Positions 1-7,153 of a stretch of DNA of 64,000 nt are shown one piece after another. The DNA is from RUG023 sp900315435 (GTDB lineage Bacteria; Spirochaetota; Spirochaetia; Sphaerochaetales; Sphaerochaetaceae): positions 1 through 64,000 of the forward strand of contig CADAJJ010000007.1 of the NCBI GenBank assembly GCA_902788205.1. The letters are read 5' to 3'. How positions within the stretch are numbered: the first letter of the stretch is position 1; every line of letters begins with the position of its first letter. Under the pieces are notes generated by a model that saw only the letters and a program-made list of their open reading frames with translations, did no database searches and was not told the origin of the DNA. The translations under genes and the position numbers were made by a program.

Positions 1-252
1 GAGCGGTACGGAGTCGACCTGACGGCGGAGGCCGAGGAGGAGATGCAAGAGATGGAGAGCATGGGAGCCGCCCTGAGGCGGGAGGCGAGGAACGAGGGAA
101 TGCAGCTCGGTCTGCGGCAAGGACCGGTCGGGATGATCCACGACTTCGCACGGAGGCAGCATGTCTCCTACGAACGGTCGATGGAGATGCATGGCGTGCC
201 CAAGGAAGAGTGGTCCCGATACTTGGAGATTCTGGAGGCCATGGACAAGTGA
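1..252 (+). CDS. C-terminal end of a Rpn-type PD-(D/E)XK nuclease / putative transposase (partial)
   Basis: The reading frame is open from the first base and ends at a TGA, giving the last 83 residues of a protein whose start lies outside the window. The visible part is highly charged and ends in a pattern typical of the tail of the Rpn / PD-(D/E)XK nuclease family transposases: a Glu/Arg-rich helix, then a short module in which a helix with RRQHVSYERSMEMHG precedes the closing KEEWSRYLEIL. The catalytic domain is not visible, so activity cannot be judged. Family proteins promote RecA-independent recombination and often occur in scattered copies. No inverted repeats are seen near its end. The assignment rests on the tail only and is tentative. 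Confidence 0.5.
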   Translation, partial: ERYGVDLTAEAEEEMQEMESMGAALRREARNEGMQLGLRQGPVGMIHDFARRQHVSYERSMEMHGVPKEEWSRYLEILEAMDK

Positions 253-311
253 CGCAAGGCAAGGCTGCTTCACCCGGTTTCCTCCGACAGGGGCAGCCTT
301 GGGCCGGCAAT

Positions 312-340
312 AAAAAAATCGCCATAGAGACTCTATGGCG
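312..340 (-). terminator. Intrinsic terminator of tRNA-Ala
   Basis: A perfect 10-bp inverted repeat (CGCCATAGAG / CTCTATGGCG, 320-340) is followed, in the minus direction, by a run of seven T. It starts seven bases after the 3' end of the tRNA, so it should end that transcript. Confidence 0.85.
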
Positions 341-347
341 ACCATGA

Positions 348-420
348 TGGAGCTGGTGGGAGTCGAACCCATGACAGCCAGATTGCGAACCTGGTGCTCT
401 ACCAACTGAGCTACAGCCCC
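348..420 (-). tRNA. tRNA-Ala (anticodon CGC)
   Basis: A complete 73-base cloverleaf reads on the minus strand. The acceptor stem GGGGCTG/CAGCTCC contains the G3:U70 wobble pair that is the identity element of alanine tRNAs. The D arm GCTC...GAGC, the anticodon stem CCAGG/TCTGG with loop TTCGCAA (anticodon CGC, reading GCG) and the T loop TTCGACT are all present; the outermost T-stem pair is an A-C mismatch. The discriminator base is A and CCA is not encoded. Confidence 0.93.
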
Positions 421-466
421 GATACGGCATTTACCTTATCAGCAACTGGACTCTTTGGCAAGACAG

Positions 467-1093
467 TCAATACTGCCAACTGTTATATTCGAACGGAGGA
501 ACCTCCGGCTTGCCGGTATCGTCTTTCTCGTTCTTGCAATACTCGACGTACTCCTGCCAGATGTGCTTGATGTCCTCGCCTTCCAACTGGGGGATGACTT
601 TGCTCGAATCAGTCAGGAAGTCCATTTCGGTCTTCCCCATCTCCCGCCCTTTGACCGTGTGCATGTCATAGGCGTAGTCAGGCACCTCGGCCACACGGCC
701 ATGAGCAAAGTCTTTGATCAGCATGTTCTTGATATTGTCACTGGAGCGTTCCTTCTTTTGCCTGCAGAGGAACCGGATAGCATAGACGAAGAACATCGGC
801 CTGTCGCCATCCTGGTAGAGGAACTCCTTGCGCATGTTGTACAGCGTCCAGATCAGTTGCGGAGCATCGGTATTGCCAAAACCGATATCCTCGACGCTGA
901 TGGAGAGCAGACGGCGCCACATCTTGTCTTCGAACTGGGGACTGGTGATGTACATCTCATAGGCGGCAGCCAGCGCATTGTGCTCCAGACCGCGGCGAAT
1001 CGATTTCTGCAACATCGAGATGATCTCGTCACCGGGAATTCCGTTGCGGGTCGTGACCTTCGCCCACGGATCATACGACATGAACTCACTCAT
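467..1093 (-). CDS. Stand-alone RarA/MgsA C-terminal-like helical protein (paralogue B)
   Basis: A 208-residue protein without Walker motifs. Residues about 15-110 resemble the C-terminal region that follows the AAA+ module of RarA/MgsA replication-associated proteins: a helix DEIISMLQKSIRRG, a helix around AAAYEMYI, and SVEDIGFGN where RarA has a similar EDIG stretch. A Cys/Lys segment (FLCRQKKERSSD) and a conserved tail (PDYAYDMHT, KVIPQLEGED) follow. It is clearly paralogous to the protein at 4147-4719, and the two enclose the sugar importer genes, so it is the last gene of that operon, 14 bases after the permease stop. AAGG lies about nine bases before the chosen ATG; a second ATG four codons later is possible. 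The function is unknown; a role tied to the imported sugar is inference only. Confidence 0.7.
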   Translation of the reverse strand: MSEFMSYDPWAKVTTRNGIPGDEIISMLQKSIRRGLEHNALAAAYEMYITSPQFEDKMWRRLLSISVEDIGFGNTDAPQLIWTLYNMRKEFLYQDGDRPMFFVYAIRFLCRQKKERSSDNIKNMLIKDFAHGRVAEVPDYAYDMHTVKGREMGKTEMDFLTDSSKVIPQLEGEDIKHIWQEYVEYCKNEKDDTGKPEVPPFEYNSWQY

Positions 1094-1107
1094 ATAGCAA
1101 TACCTTC

Positions 1108-1935
1108 TTATCCTTTGATACCGGACGACGAAACGCCGGCGACAAAAAATTTCTGTGTGAAAAGAAAGAGCGCAATCACGGGAACCACGCTTAAGGTGGC
1201 GCCTGCGAGCTGCACCGGCACATTGGCACCGCCCCGTTCCTGGAAGAAGCGCAAGGCGGGCGTAATCAGTTGCCTGTCCATCGAGTTGATAAACAGGAAG
1301 GGATCGAGAAAGTTGTTCCAGATGTTGATGAAACTGAACAGGATCGTCGTGGCGATTGACGGTCCGGAAAGCGGCAGGAAGAGCAAGACGAGGATACGGA
1401 CATGGCCGGCACCGTCGATCTTCGCAGCCTCGGAGAAATCCTCGGGAACCGAACGGAAGAATTCCGTCATCAGGAGCAAATAGAAAACCTCGCTGATTTC
1501 CGGAAGAATGATGGTCCATGACGTATCAAGCAGGTGCAAGGCACGGAAAAACATGTAGCGGGGCACCATCGTCGTCTCCCCTGGCACCATCAGCGTCGCG
1601 AGCAGGACCGCCATGATCATACGTCCTCCAGGAAAGCGTAGACGACTGAACGCATAAGCCGCCGGCAAGGTCGCCAGCAGACGTAGCGCGATGGTAAGGG
1701 TTACCGTCACGATCGTATTGCGGTACCAATCCCCGAAATTCTTGTGGAACAGCACCTTCTGGTAGTTGTCCCAAATGGGCTTCACCGGGCTGAAGAGCGG
1801 CTTGTATGCCAGTCCAGCCGGACGGAAGCCGATGGCCACCATCATGACAAACGGATAGAGCATGGCGATGGCGAGCAGCCACATGACTGCGGTGAAAACC
1901 CGCTGCCTTCTGGAATCGATTACCGGCTTTCCCAT
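1108..1935 (-). CDS. Carbohydrate ABC transporter permease, MalG type (CUT1)
   Basis: A 275-residue inner-membrane protein with about six hydrophobic segments. The cytoplasmic EAA loop that docks on the ATPase is clear (EAAKIDGAG, around residue 190), as is the C-terminal motif GVSSSGIKG usual in MalG-type subunits. It would form the translocation pore with the MalF-type protein encoded just upstream, whose 3' end it overlaps by 16 bases, so the two are translationally coupled. The ATPase is not encoded nearby; a shared MsmX-type ATPase is the normal solution for CUT1 systems. The sugar cannot be read from the sequence. Confidence 0.92.
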   Translation of the reverse strand: MGKPVIDSRRQRVFTAVMWLLAIAMLYPFVMMVAIGFRPAGLAYKPLFSPVKPIWDNYQKVLFHKNFGDWYRNTIVTVTLTIALRLLATLPAAYAFSRLRFPGGRMIMAVLLATLMVPGETTMVPRYMFFRALHLLDTSWTIILPEISEVFYLLLMTEFFRSVPEDFSEAAKIDGAGHVRILVLLFLPLSGPSIATTILFSFINIWNNFLDPFLFINSMDRQLITPALRFFQERGGANVPVQLAGATLSVVPVIALFLFTQKFFVAGVSSSGIKG

Positions 1936-2807
1936 GCAGTCCTCACTTTGGCGAGCAGGTGGTTCACCATGACGATGAACAAGGTGAAAAGCACTCCCTC
2001 GGCGCTGGCGATGGAGAACTTCTGGAAAAGAAACGCGTCATTGTAAATCTGGAGCGAGAGCACCATGCTCCTGGTCCCTGGACCACCGCCAGTCAGGCCG
2101 ACGACCGTCGTGTAGCTGCGGAAAGAGTTGATGACCGTGATGGTCAACAGCATGAACAGTGCGGGCGCGATCAGGGGAAGAGTCACGTGGTGCATCCGTT
2201 CCCAGAACGTCACCCCCTCCATGTCCGCCACTTCGTTGAGCTCAAGTGGGATATCCTGCATGGCGGCCAGCGTGGTGATGATGTTGAAGGCAAGCGCGAC
2301 CCAGACACCAATCAAGGCCGTCATCGGCAAAGCAAGGACCGGACTGTTCAGCCACTGCGGCCCTTTGGCCCCGAAGAGACGGAAGACCGCATTGACCGGG
2401 CCGCGGGTCGGATTCAAGAGATACTTGAAGACCACGCCGACGGCAATCATGTTGGTCACATACGGCATGTAGAAACAGGTGCGGACAAAAGCCCGACCTT
2501 TGAACGTGCGGTTGAAGAGGACGGCCAAGAGCACTCCGAGAACCATGATTGTGATAGTGTAGACCAGCGAGAAAACCAAAGACCGGCCGAAGCCCCCCCA
2601 GAAGGAGGAACTGGCCAGTACTTTCTGATAATTGGAGAGGCCGACAAAAGTCGTATCGGCAAGGCGGGTCGCATTGTTGCGGTTCCAGGAGCTCACCACG
2701 ACTCCATAGAGAATCGGATAGAGCTTGAAAACCGCGAACACCAACAGGAACGGAGCGGCGAACAGATACGCAGTCCGGCCCTCCCCCCTTGTCTGTTTCG
2801 AAGCCAT
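1920..2807 (-). CDS. Carbohydrate ABC transporter permease, MalF type (CUT1)
   Basis: A 295-residue integral membrane protein with an early hydrophobic helix (AAPFLLVFAVFKLYPILYG) typical of UgpA/MalF-type permeases, about six membrane segments and an EAA-like loop (NEVADMEGVTFWERM). Start choice: the ATG at 2807 has GGGAGG eight bases upstream; a GTG 24 bases earlier, overlapping the stop of the binding-protein gene, has no such site. It lies directly after the binding protein and overlaps the MalG-type gene. It is expected to form the heterodimeric pore with that protein. Confidence 0.92.
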   Translation of the reverse strand: MASKQTRGEGRTAYLFAAPFLLVFAVFKLYPILYGVVVSSWNRNNATRLADTTFVGLSNYQKVLASSSFWGGFGRSLVFSLVYTITIMVLGVLLAVLFNRTFKGRAFVRTCFYMPYVTNMIAVGVVFKYLLNPTRGPVNAVFRLFGAKGPQWLNSPVLALPMTALIGVWVALAFNIITTLAAMQDIPLELNEVADMEGVTFWERMHHVTLPLIAPALFMLLTITVINSFRSYTTVVGLTGGGPGTRSMVLSLQIYNDAFLFQKFSIASAEGVLFTLFIVMVNHLLAKVRTAWESR

Positions 2808-2827
2808 CGGCCTTGCCTCCCTTCCCT

Positions 2828-4144
2828 TCACCGGGCGTTGGCAATCGCCTCGTTGGCCCTGCTGACGATGTTGCCGATCGTCTCGCTGAGCGACTGCAGG
2901 TCCATGCAGTAGGCCCGGACCTCCTCCTGCACGATGGTGTTGTACTCCGTGGCGGCAGTTCCGACGATGTCGCTCGGGGTCCCCTCCAAACCGTTGGCGA
3001 TCAAGGCATCGTACAGGTCAGAGACGGCAATCTGGCCGTTGGATGCCACGGCAGTGGAACTGAAAGCCTCTTCCTGCTGCTCTGCAGTCAGCGTCGCCAG
3101 GGCAGGAATGCCTCCCTCGTATTTCCACTGGTTCTGCGCCAGCCAGAGGACGTAGGTGACCGCCTCGTCCGGGTGGGCGGCGTTCTTGTTGACGGAAGCG
3201 TAGGCGATACTGGTCAGGTTGCGCTTGCCATCCGCGTTGGCAGGAAGCGGGGCGATGCCGTACTTCCAGTCCCTCGGATAGTCGTTCTGGCTGTTCAACA
3301 GCCTCGTGAACCAGTTGCCCTGACAGAACATGCCGAGATGGTCGCCGGCGAGGGCATAGTAGTTCCAGCTGACGTTTTCCGCCTGCAGGTCTGCGACACC
3401 CATCTGGATGCCTTGGACCGAAGAAAGCTCCTTGTACCACTTGATCGACTCTGCGAAGGCGGGATCGTCGAAATTGCTGGTGCCGTCGGCTTTATAGAAC
3501 GGAACATCCTTCTGACGCGCCAGCAGGAACATCCACTGGGAGTCAGGCTGCATGAAAGAGCCGTAGATACCCTTCTTCGGGTCAGAGAGCTTTTTGGCGA
3601 TGGCAACATACTCATCCCAAGTCCAGCCTACTTTCGGGTACTCGACGCCGGCCGCGTCAAACATGTCCTTGTTGTAGTAGACGCACCAGAGCTCCTGCTT
3701 GAAAGGAATGCCGTAATACTCTCCGCTCTGGTCGGCCGGAAGGTTGCTCCCCCACAGGGCGTTGGCGTCGACACCTGCCCTGGCCACCAGGTCCTTCAGC
3801 GGCATGAAGAACTTGCCCTCGTTGCGGATGGTATAGTTCTTCGGTCCGACAGACTCGATGACGTCGATCGGATTGCCCGCCATCAAATCGATGTTGACCT
3901 TGGCGTCGTGGTCGTCATCATTGCCCGGAGTAGCGGTCACCTCGACATGAATGCCGGTCTCGGCCTCGAAATCCGCATTCATCGTATTGAACCACTCCTC
4001 CGAAGCGTAGGAGGCCCGGACTTCGGTGGTGACCACCTTCCGGGCGGAAGCCACAGCGGCCGTCTGCTTCTCAGAGGAACCACCTGCATAGGCCAAGGAG
4101 CCAGCGAGAGCCGCCAAAACCATGCACACAACACTCTTTTTCAT
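2828..4144 (-). CDS. Extracellular sugar-binding protein of a CUT1 ABC importer
   Basis: A 438-residue protein with an N-terminal signal sequence (MKKSVVCMVLAALAGSLAYA), then a family-1 solute-binding fold: MNADFEAETGIHVEVTATPG near the N-terminus, WTWDEYVAIAKKLSDP around residue 150 and typical Trp/Tyr-rich sugar-cleft segments. A lipobox is not obvious. Start choice: the ATG at 4144 has AAGGAG eight bases upstream, whereas an in-frame ATG two codons earlier is only two bases from it. The gene begins two bases after the stop of the RarA-tail-like gene, so it is the second gene of a five-gene operon. It would deliver an unidentified sugar to the permease pair. Confidence 0.9.
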   Translation of the reverse strand: MKKSVVCMVLAALAGSLAYAGGSSEKQTAAVASARKVVTTEVRASYASEEWFNTMNADFEAETGIHVEVTATPGNDDDHDAKVNIDLMAGNPIDVIESVGPKNYTIRNEGKFFMPLKDLVARAGVDANALWGSNLPADQSGEYYGIPFKQELWCVYYNKDMFDAAGVEYPKVGWTWDEYVAIAKKLSDPKKGIYGSFMQPDSQWMFLLARQKDVPFYKADGTSNFDDPAFAESIKWYKELSSVQGIQMGVADLQAENVSWNYYALAGDHLGMFCQGNWFTRLLNSQNDYPRDWKYGIAPLPANADGKRNLTSIAYASVNKNAAHPDEAVTYVLWLAQNQWKYEGGIPALATLTAEQQEEAFSSTAVASNGQIAVSDLYDALIANGLEGTPSDIVGTAATEYNTIVQEEVRAYCMDLQSLSETIGNIVSRANEAIANAR

Positions 4145-4146
4145 TC

Positions 4147-4719
4147 TCATTTCTCCTTCTTGCTCTCCGCAAGCAACTGCAAAATCCGTTCGCGGTAGGT
4201 CGTGTCGCGACCTTCCCATTCAGGAACGACCTTTGCGGCATCAAGGTAGAAATCCTCCTCTCCCTTGCCGGCCAGCTGTCCGCGCAGCGTGTGCTGGTCG
4301 AGCGCGTAATCGGGAATCTGGGGACGGAGGGTCCCCGCTTGGTAGGACTTTTGAATCCAGCAGTACATTTCGTCGCTGGAGCGGTCCTTCTTGCACTGGC
4401 AGAGGTAACGGACTGCGTGGATGGCAAGCAGTCCGCGGTCGCCCGCATGGCGGTAGGTCTTGCGCATCACATCCAGCTGTCCGATGAGAACCGGAGCAAA
4501 GACATCCCCGAACCCAACATCCTCGACGCTGATGGTCTTGAGGCGGTACCACAAGTACTCTTCCATATCCTCGCTGGTGACCAACATCTCGTAGGCGAGT
4601 GTTGCCGCATTCTCCGCGTGACCGCGGCGAATCTCTTTCTGAAGGGCAGAAATGACCTCGTCGGCGGCCAAGCCGCTGACCGTCTTGCATTTCTGCCAAG
4701 GATCGTACGGGTAAGACAT
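4147..4719 (-). CDS. Stand-alone RarA/MgsA C-terminal-like helical protein (paralogue A), first gene of sugar importer operon
   Basis: A 190-residue soluble, mostly helical protein. It shares with the protein at 467-1093 the opening YDPWxK, DEVISALQKEIRRG, SVEDVGFGD, CQCKKDRSSD, a PDYALDQHT segment and a KVVPEWEGRD tail. The SVED(I/V)GFG region resembles the domain after the ATPase in RarA/MgsA, but there is no P-loop, so it cannot be an ATPase. It opens the sugar-importer operon and is divergent from an AraC regulator. No usual ribosome site precedes the ATG: a -10-like CATAAA lies five bases before it, suggesting a leaderless message. The function is not known. A regulatory or sugar-processing role is only inferred from its fixed company. 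Confidence 0.68.
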   Translation of the reverse strand: MSYPYDPWQKCKTVSGLAADEVISALQKEIRRGHAENAATLAYEMLVTSEDMEEYLWYRLKTISVEDVGFGDVFAPVLIGQLDVMRKTYRHAGDRGLLAIHAVRYLCQCKKDRSSDEMYCWIQKSYQAGTLRPQIPDYALDQHTLRGQLAGKGEEDFYLDAAKVVPEWEGRDTTYRERILQLLAESKKEK

Positions 4720-4724
4720 ACCCT

Positions 4725-4753
4725 TTTATGGAGCAAACGCCCGAGAATGGCAA
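4725..4753 (-). promoter_or_regulatory. Promoter of the sugar-importer operon
   Basis: On the minus strand TTGCCA (4748-4753) and CATAAA (4725-4730) are separated by exactly 17 bases. The -10 box ends five bases before the first ATG. It lies back to back with the araC-type promoter, leaving 22 bases between the two -35 boxes for a regulator. Note the direct duplication of TTGCCA (4748-4759). Confidence 0.55.
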
Positions 4754-4775
4754 TGGCAAAAGGGAAAGAAAAGCT

Positions 4776-4804
4776 TTGAATTCATCCCATCTTTTCTGTA
4801 TACT
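4776..4804 (+). promoter_or_regulatory. Promoter of the AraC-family regulator gene
   Basis: TTGAAT (4776-4781), a 17-base spacer, then TATACT (4799-4804). The ATG follows seven bases after the -10 box, so the transcript should begin at or next to the start codon. Confidence 0.72.
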
Positions 4805-4811
4805 TGCGGAT

Positions 4812-5717
4812 ATGCGATATCTTCGAGAGAAATTCTTTTTCCCTCCCAGTTGCGAACAGCATTACCTCTCCTCCACCACTATCAACTGCCCGACTTTCAG
4901 CACGGCACGGGTGAAGCAGGGTGGCTACAGCATACTCACCGAGGGATTCTGGGGGGAGCGTACGCGTGAGCGCCACTTCGCCGTGCTTGTCATGACGCTC
5001 TCGGGAACCGGCAGATTCACCCTCGAGGACGGCACCACAATCGCCGTCCATCCCGGGCAAGCCTTCATCAGCGCCTCACAAGGACAGGGCCATCGCGAAG
5101 AGACGATAGGAAAAGAACCTTGGGAGACGCTCTGGCTCACCGTCTGGGAGAACTCCCCCCGCTTGCAGTCCTTCGAACTCGCCGACTGGCAGGTGGTACC
5201 CTTCACCTGGGACCCGGAATTGAAGGACCTGCTGATGGGGATGTTGAACGAGGAGTCCTACAACGACATCAACTCGCTCGGCGCGATCGAGTTGTTCGCC
5301 CAGCTCTTCTTCATCTACCTGGAACGGGCGCTCGGATGGACGGAAAGCACCTCGGTCAGGACAAACCGCATGCGGATGGCCCCTCTTTGGAAGAAAGTGA
5401 CCGAGCATATCGACCGACCATGGCCGGTCGAGGATTTGTGCAAGGAAGCCGGCATCAGCCGCAGCCATCTCTCGCGCTTCTGCGAAGAACTCTACAACAA
5501 GTCCCCAGGAAGAATCGTCAGGGACCTGAAGATGAAACAGGCCAAACTGCTGCTCTGCAACTCGGACTACTCGGTGGGGGAAATCGCCGACCATGTCGGA
5601 TACCTGAATGCGGCCAACTTCACCACCGCCTTCACCCACGTCACCGGCCTTTCTCCACGTCAATATCGTCAACAATACCGCATGAAAATTGGCGACGATA
5701 ATATAGAAATACAATGA
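4812..5717 (+). CDS. AraC-family transcriptional regulator
   Basis: A 301-residue protein. Residues about 20-150 form an AraC-type cupin sugar-sensing domain (GTGRFTLEDGTTIAVHPGQ). Residues about 195-295 carry the double helix-turn-helix: the first around VEDLCKEAGISRSHLSRFC, the second around VGEIADHVGYLNAANFTTAF, ending in the usual SPRQYRQQ. It is divergent from the importer operon, which it most likely controls. The start is set at MRYLREK: a longer in-frame start at 4728 exists, but the -35/-10 pair lies downstream of it, so that region cannot be translated from this promoter. There is no Shine-Dalgarno sequence. An AT-rich hairpin (ATACAAT/ATTGTAT, 5709-5726) overlaps the stop and could be a weak terminator. 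Confidence 0.9.
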   Translation: MRYLREKFFFPPSCEQHYLSSTTINCPTFSTARVKQGGYSILTEGFWGERTRERHFAVLVMTLSGTGRFTLEDGTTIAVHPGQAFISASQGQGHREETIGKEPWETLWLTVWENSPRLQSFELADWQVVPFTWDPELKDLLMGMLNEESYNDINSLGAIELFAQLFFIYLERALGWTESTSVRTNRMRMAPLWKKVTEHIDRPWPVEDLCKEAGISRSHLSRFCEELYNKSPGRIVRDLKMKQAKLLLCNSDYSVGEIADHVGYLNAANFTTAFTHVTGLSPRQYRQQYRMKIGDDNIEIQ

Positions 5718-5737
5718 AAATTGTATTGAATTTGCTC

Positions 5738-5766
5738 TTGCGTAGTCGTAGAAGATAGTCTAGGAT
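5738..5766 (+). promoter_or_regulatory. Promoter of the alpha/beta-hydrolase gene
   Basis: TTGCGT (5738-5743), 17 bases, TAGGAT (5761-5766). The ATG starts nine bases after the -10 box, so the untranslated leader would be only about two or three bases. Confidence 0.5.
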
Positions 5767-5775
5767 TAAGATATT

Positions 5776-6843
5776 ATGGTTACGTATGCGCTCTCTTCCG
5801 CAATGTGGAAGCTCGTAGAGAAAGTCCGAAGGGAATCAGGCTTCGACCCCTCGACAGCCACCCCGGAACGGCTGCAACAGCTCAACAGCACGCCACTGAA
5901 CAAGCGGTACAGGAAGCTGCTCGGAAAGTTTCCTCGAGGAATCGAGGGAGAGACCTTCATCATCCCGGTTGAAGGCGGCGCCATCACCGGCTACCTGTTC
6001 CGCAGCCGTTCCCACCGGGAGGTGAGCGACGTGACCCCGCTGGTGGTCTTCTACCATGGTGGCGGCTGGGTCTTCGGCAACATGGACCTGTACAACGTCT
6101 TTTGCGCCCGTCTCGCCGACCGGCTCCAGGCGACGGTCCTTTCCGTCGACTATCGGCTTGCCCCCACCTACAAGTTCCCGACCGCGGCCGAGGATTGCTA
6201 CAGCACCCTGCTGTGGGCATCTGCCGGCAGCAGGTACTGGAAGGTCGATCCGGACCAGATTTTCGTGATGGGAGATTGCGTCGGAGGCAGCCTCGCCGCC
6301 GTCGTCTCACGCCTGGCACGGGACCGGAAGGGCCCGGCGATTGCAGGACAAATCCTGATTTGCCCGGTTACCGACGGGCGCATGCGCACCGAAAGCTACG
6401 AAACCTACAAAGACTCCCCGACGCTGACGGAAAAGCAGATGGCCTTCTACATCAACCAGTACGCCAAGGAACCGAAGGATATCCTGAACCCCAACTTCTC
6501 GCCGATGCTGGGGCTGGACCAGTCCCGGTTGCCGGAAACGCTGGTCATCACTGCGGAATACGACCCGCTGAAGGATGATGGAGCGCTGTACGCGAAGCAA
6601 CTCAGAGAAAACGACACCCCAGCCAACTGCCTCGAAGTGAAGAAGACGGTCCATGGCTTCATCTGTTATCCGGACGCCACTGGCACGGAAGAGGCGCTGT
6701 GCGCGATCAACCAGTTCATCAGCGGCCGGTCGGTCAACCAGGTGACACTGATCACCACGAAAGACTACAACGCCCAGCTCAAGCAGGAGCAACGGGAAGC
6801 CAAGCGCAAGCTGAAGAACCATCTGGCAATCGATTCGGAATAA
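5776..6843 (+). CDS. Alpha/beta hydrolase of the hormone-sensitive lipase family with a Cys nucleophile
   Basis: A 355-residue cytoplasmic hydrolase; no signal peptide. The oxyanion-hole motif HGGGWVFGN (around residue 95), the acid EYDPLKDDG (around residue 255) and the catalytic His in VHGF (around residue 293) match carboxylesterases of the HSL (family IV) type. The nucleophile elbow is GDCVGGSLAAV, with TGC (Cys168) where family members have Ser in GDSAGG. The enzyme may act as a Cys hydrolase, as in dienelactone hydrolase, or be a poor esterase. The last 40 residues are a charged, probably helical tail absent from typical members. The natural substrate is unknown. It stands alone; its stop is four bases from the convergent slyX stop. 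Confidence 0.88.
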   Translation: MVTYALSSAMWKLVEKVRRESGFDPSTATPERLQQLNSTPLNKRYRKLLGKFPRGIEGETFIIPVEGGAITGYLFRSRSHREVSDVTPLVVFYHGGGWVFGNMDLYNVFCARLADRLQATVLSVDYRLAPTYKFPTAAEDCYSTLLWASAGSRYWKVDPDQIFVMGDCVGGSLAAVVSRLARDRKGPAIAGQILICPVTDGRMRTESYETYKDSPTLTEKQMAFYINQYAKEPKDILNPNFSPMLGLDQSRLPETLVITAEYDPLKDDGALYAKQLRENDTPANCLEVKKTVHGFICYPDATGTEEALCAINQFISGRSVNQVTLITTKDYNAQLKQEQREAKRKLKNHLAIDSE

Positions 6844-6847
6844 GGTG

Positions 6848-7051
6848 TCAATAGTGTGGCGGACGGCGGTTGGCGATCTCTTCCCCCTCGTCCCGCATCA
6901 GCTCGGCGACCTTCTTCTTCAAGGCGTCGACATGGGCATGCAACTCCGCCATCTCTTTCTGCTGGGCGACCACGATCTCGTTGAGTTGTTCCACCGTCTC
7001 TTCCAGATAGGAAAGCTTGACCTCTACCTTTTCCACGCGTTCCGATTCCAT
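6848..7051 (-). CDS. slyX: SlyX-family protein
   Basis: A 67-residue coiled-coil protein. Heptad-like Leu/Val positions run from KVEVKLSYLEETVEQL through ELHAHVDALKKKVAEL, and the chain ends in RPPHY, the C-terminal PPHY signature of SlyX. GAGG sits seven bases before the ATG. SlyX is a small protein of undefined role in many bacteria. It is divergent from the WYL regulator and convergent with the hydrolase. Confidence 0.85.
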   Translation of the reverse strand: MESERVEKVEVKLSYLEETVEQLNEIVVAQQKEMAELHAHVDALKKKVAELMRDEGEEIANRRPPHY

Positions 7052-7085
7052 CAGGCAACCTCTTGTTGCATAATCGCCGATTCAC

Positions 7086-7121
7086 TTGCAATTGGCAACA
7101 TGTTTCTCTAAGATATGTTGC
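7086..7121 (+). promoter_or_regulatory. Promoter and overlapping palindromic operator of the WYL regulator gene
   Basis: TTGCAA (7086-7091), 17 bases, TAAGAT (7109-7114) make a good promoter. A perfect 7-bp inverted repeat, GCAACAT (7095-7101) and ATGTTGC (7115-7121), brackets the -10 box. The position suggests autoregulation by the helix-turn-helix protein encoded next. Confidence 0.6.
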
Positions 7122-7153
7122 ATATGGTTGCCGAACCAGGCAAAGGAGTTGCC

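Noticed and set aside
455..1483. A 342-codon plus-strand frame at the left end
   Set aside because: It is antisense to the RarA-tail-like gene and the permease, both of which have recognisable motifs.
5709..5726. AT-rich hairpin ATACAAT/ATTGTAT at the end of the AraC gene as a full terminator
   Set aside because: Only seven A-T rich pairs and no T run; mentioned only as a weak possibility.
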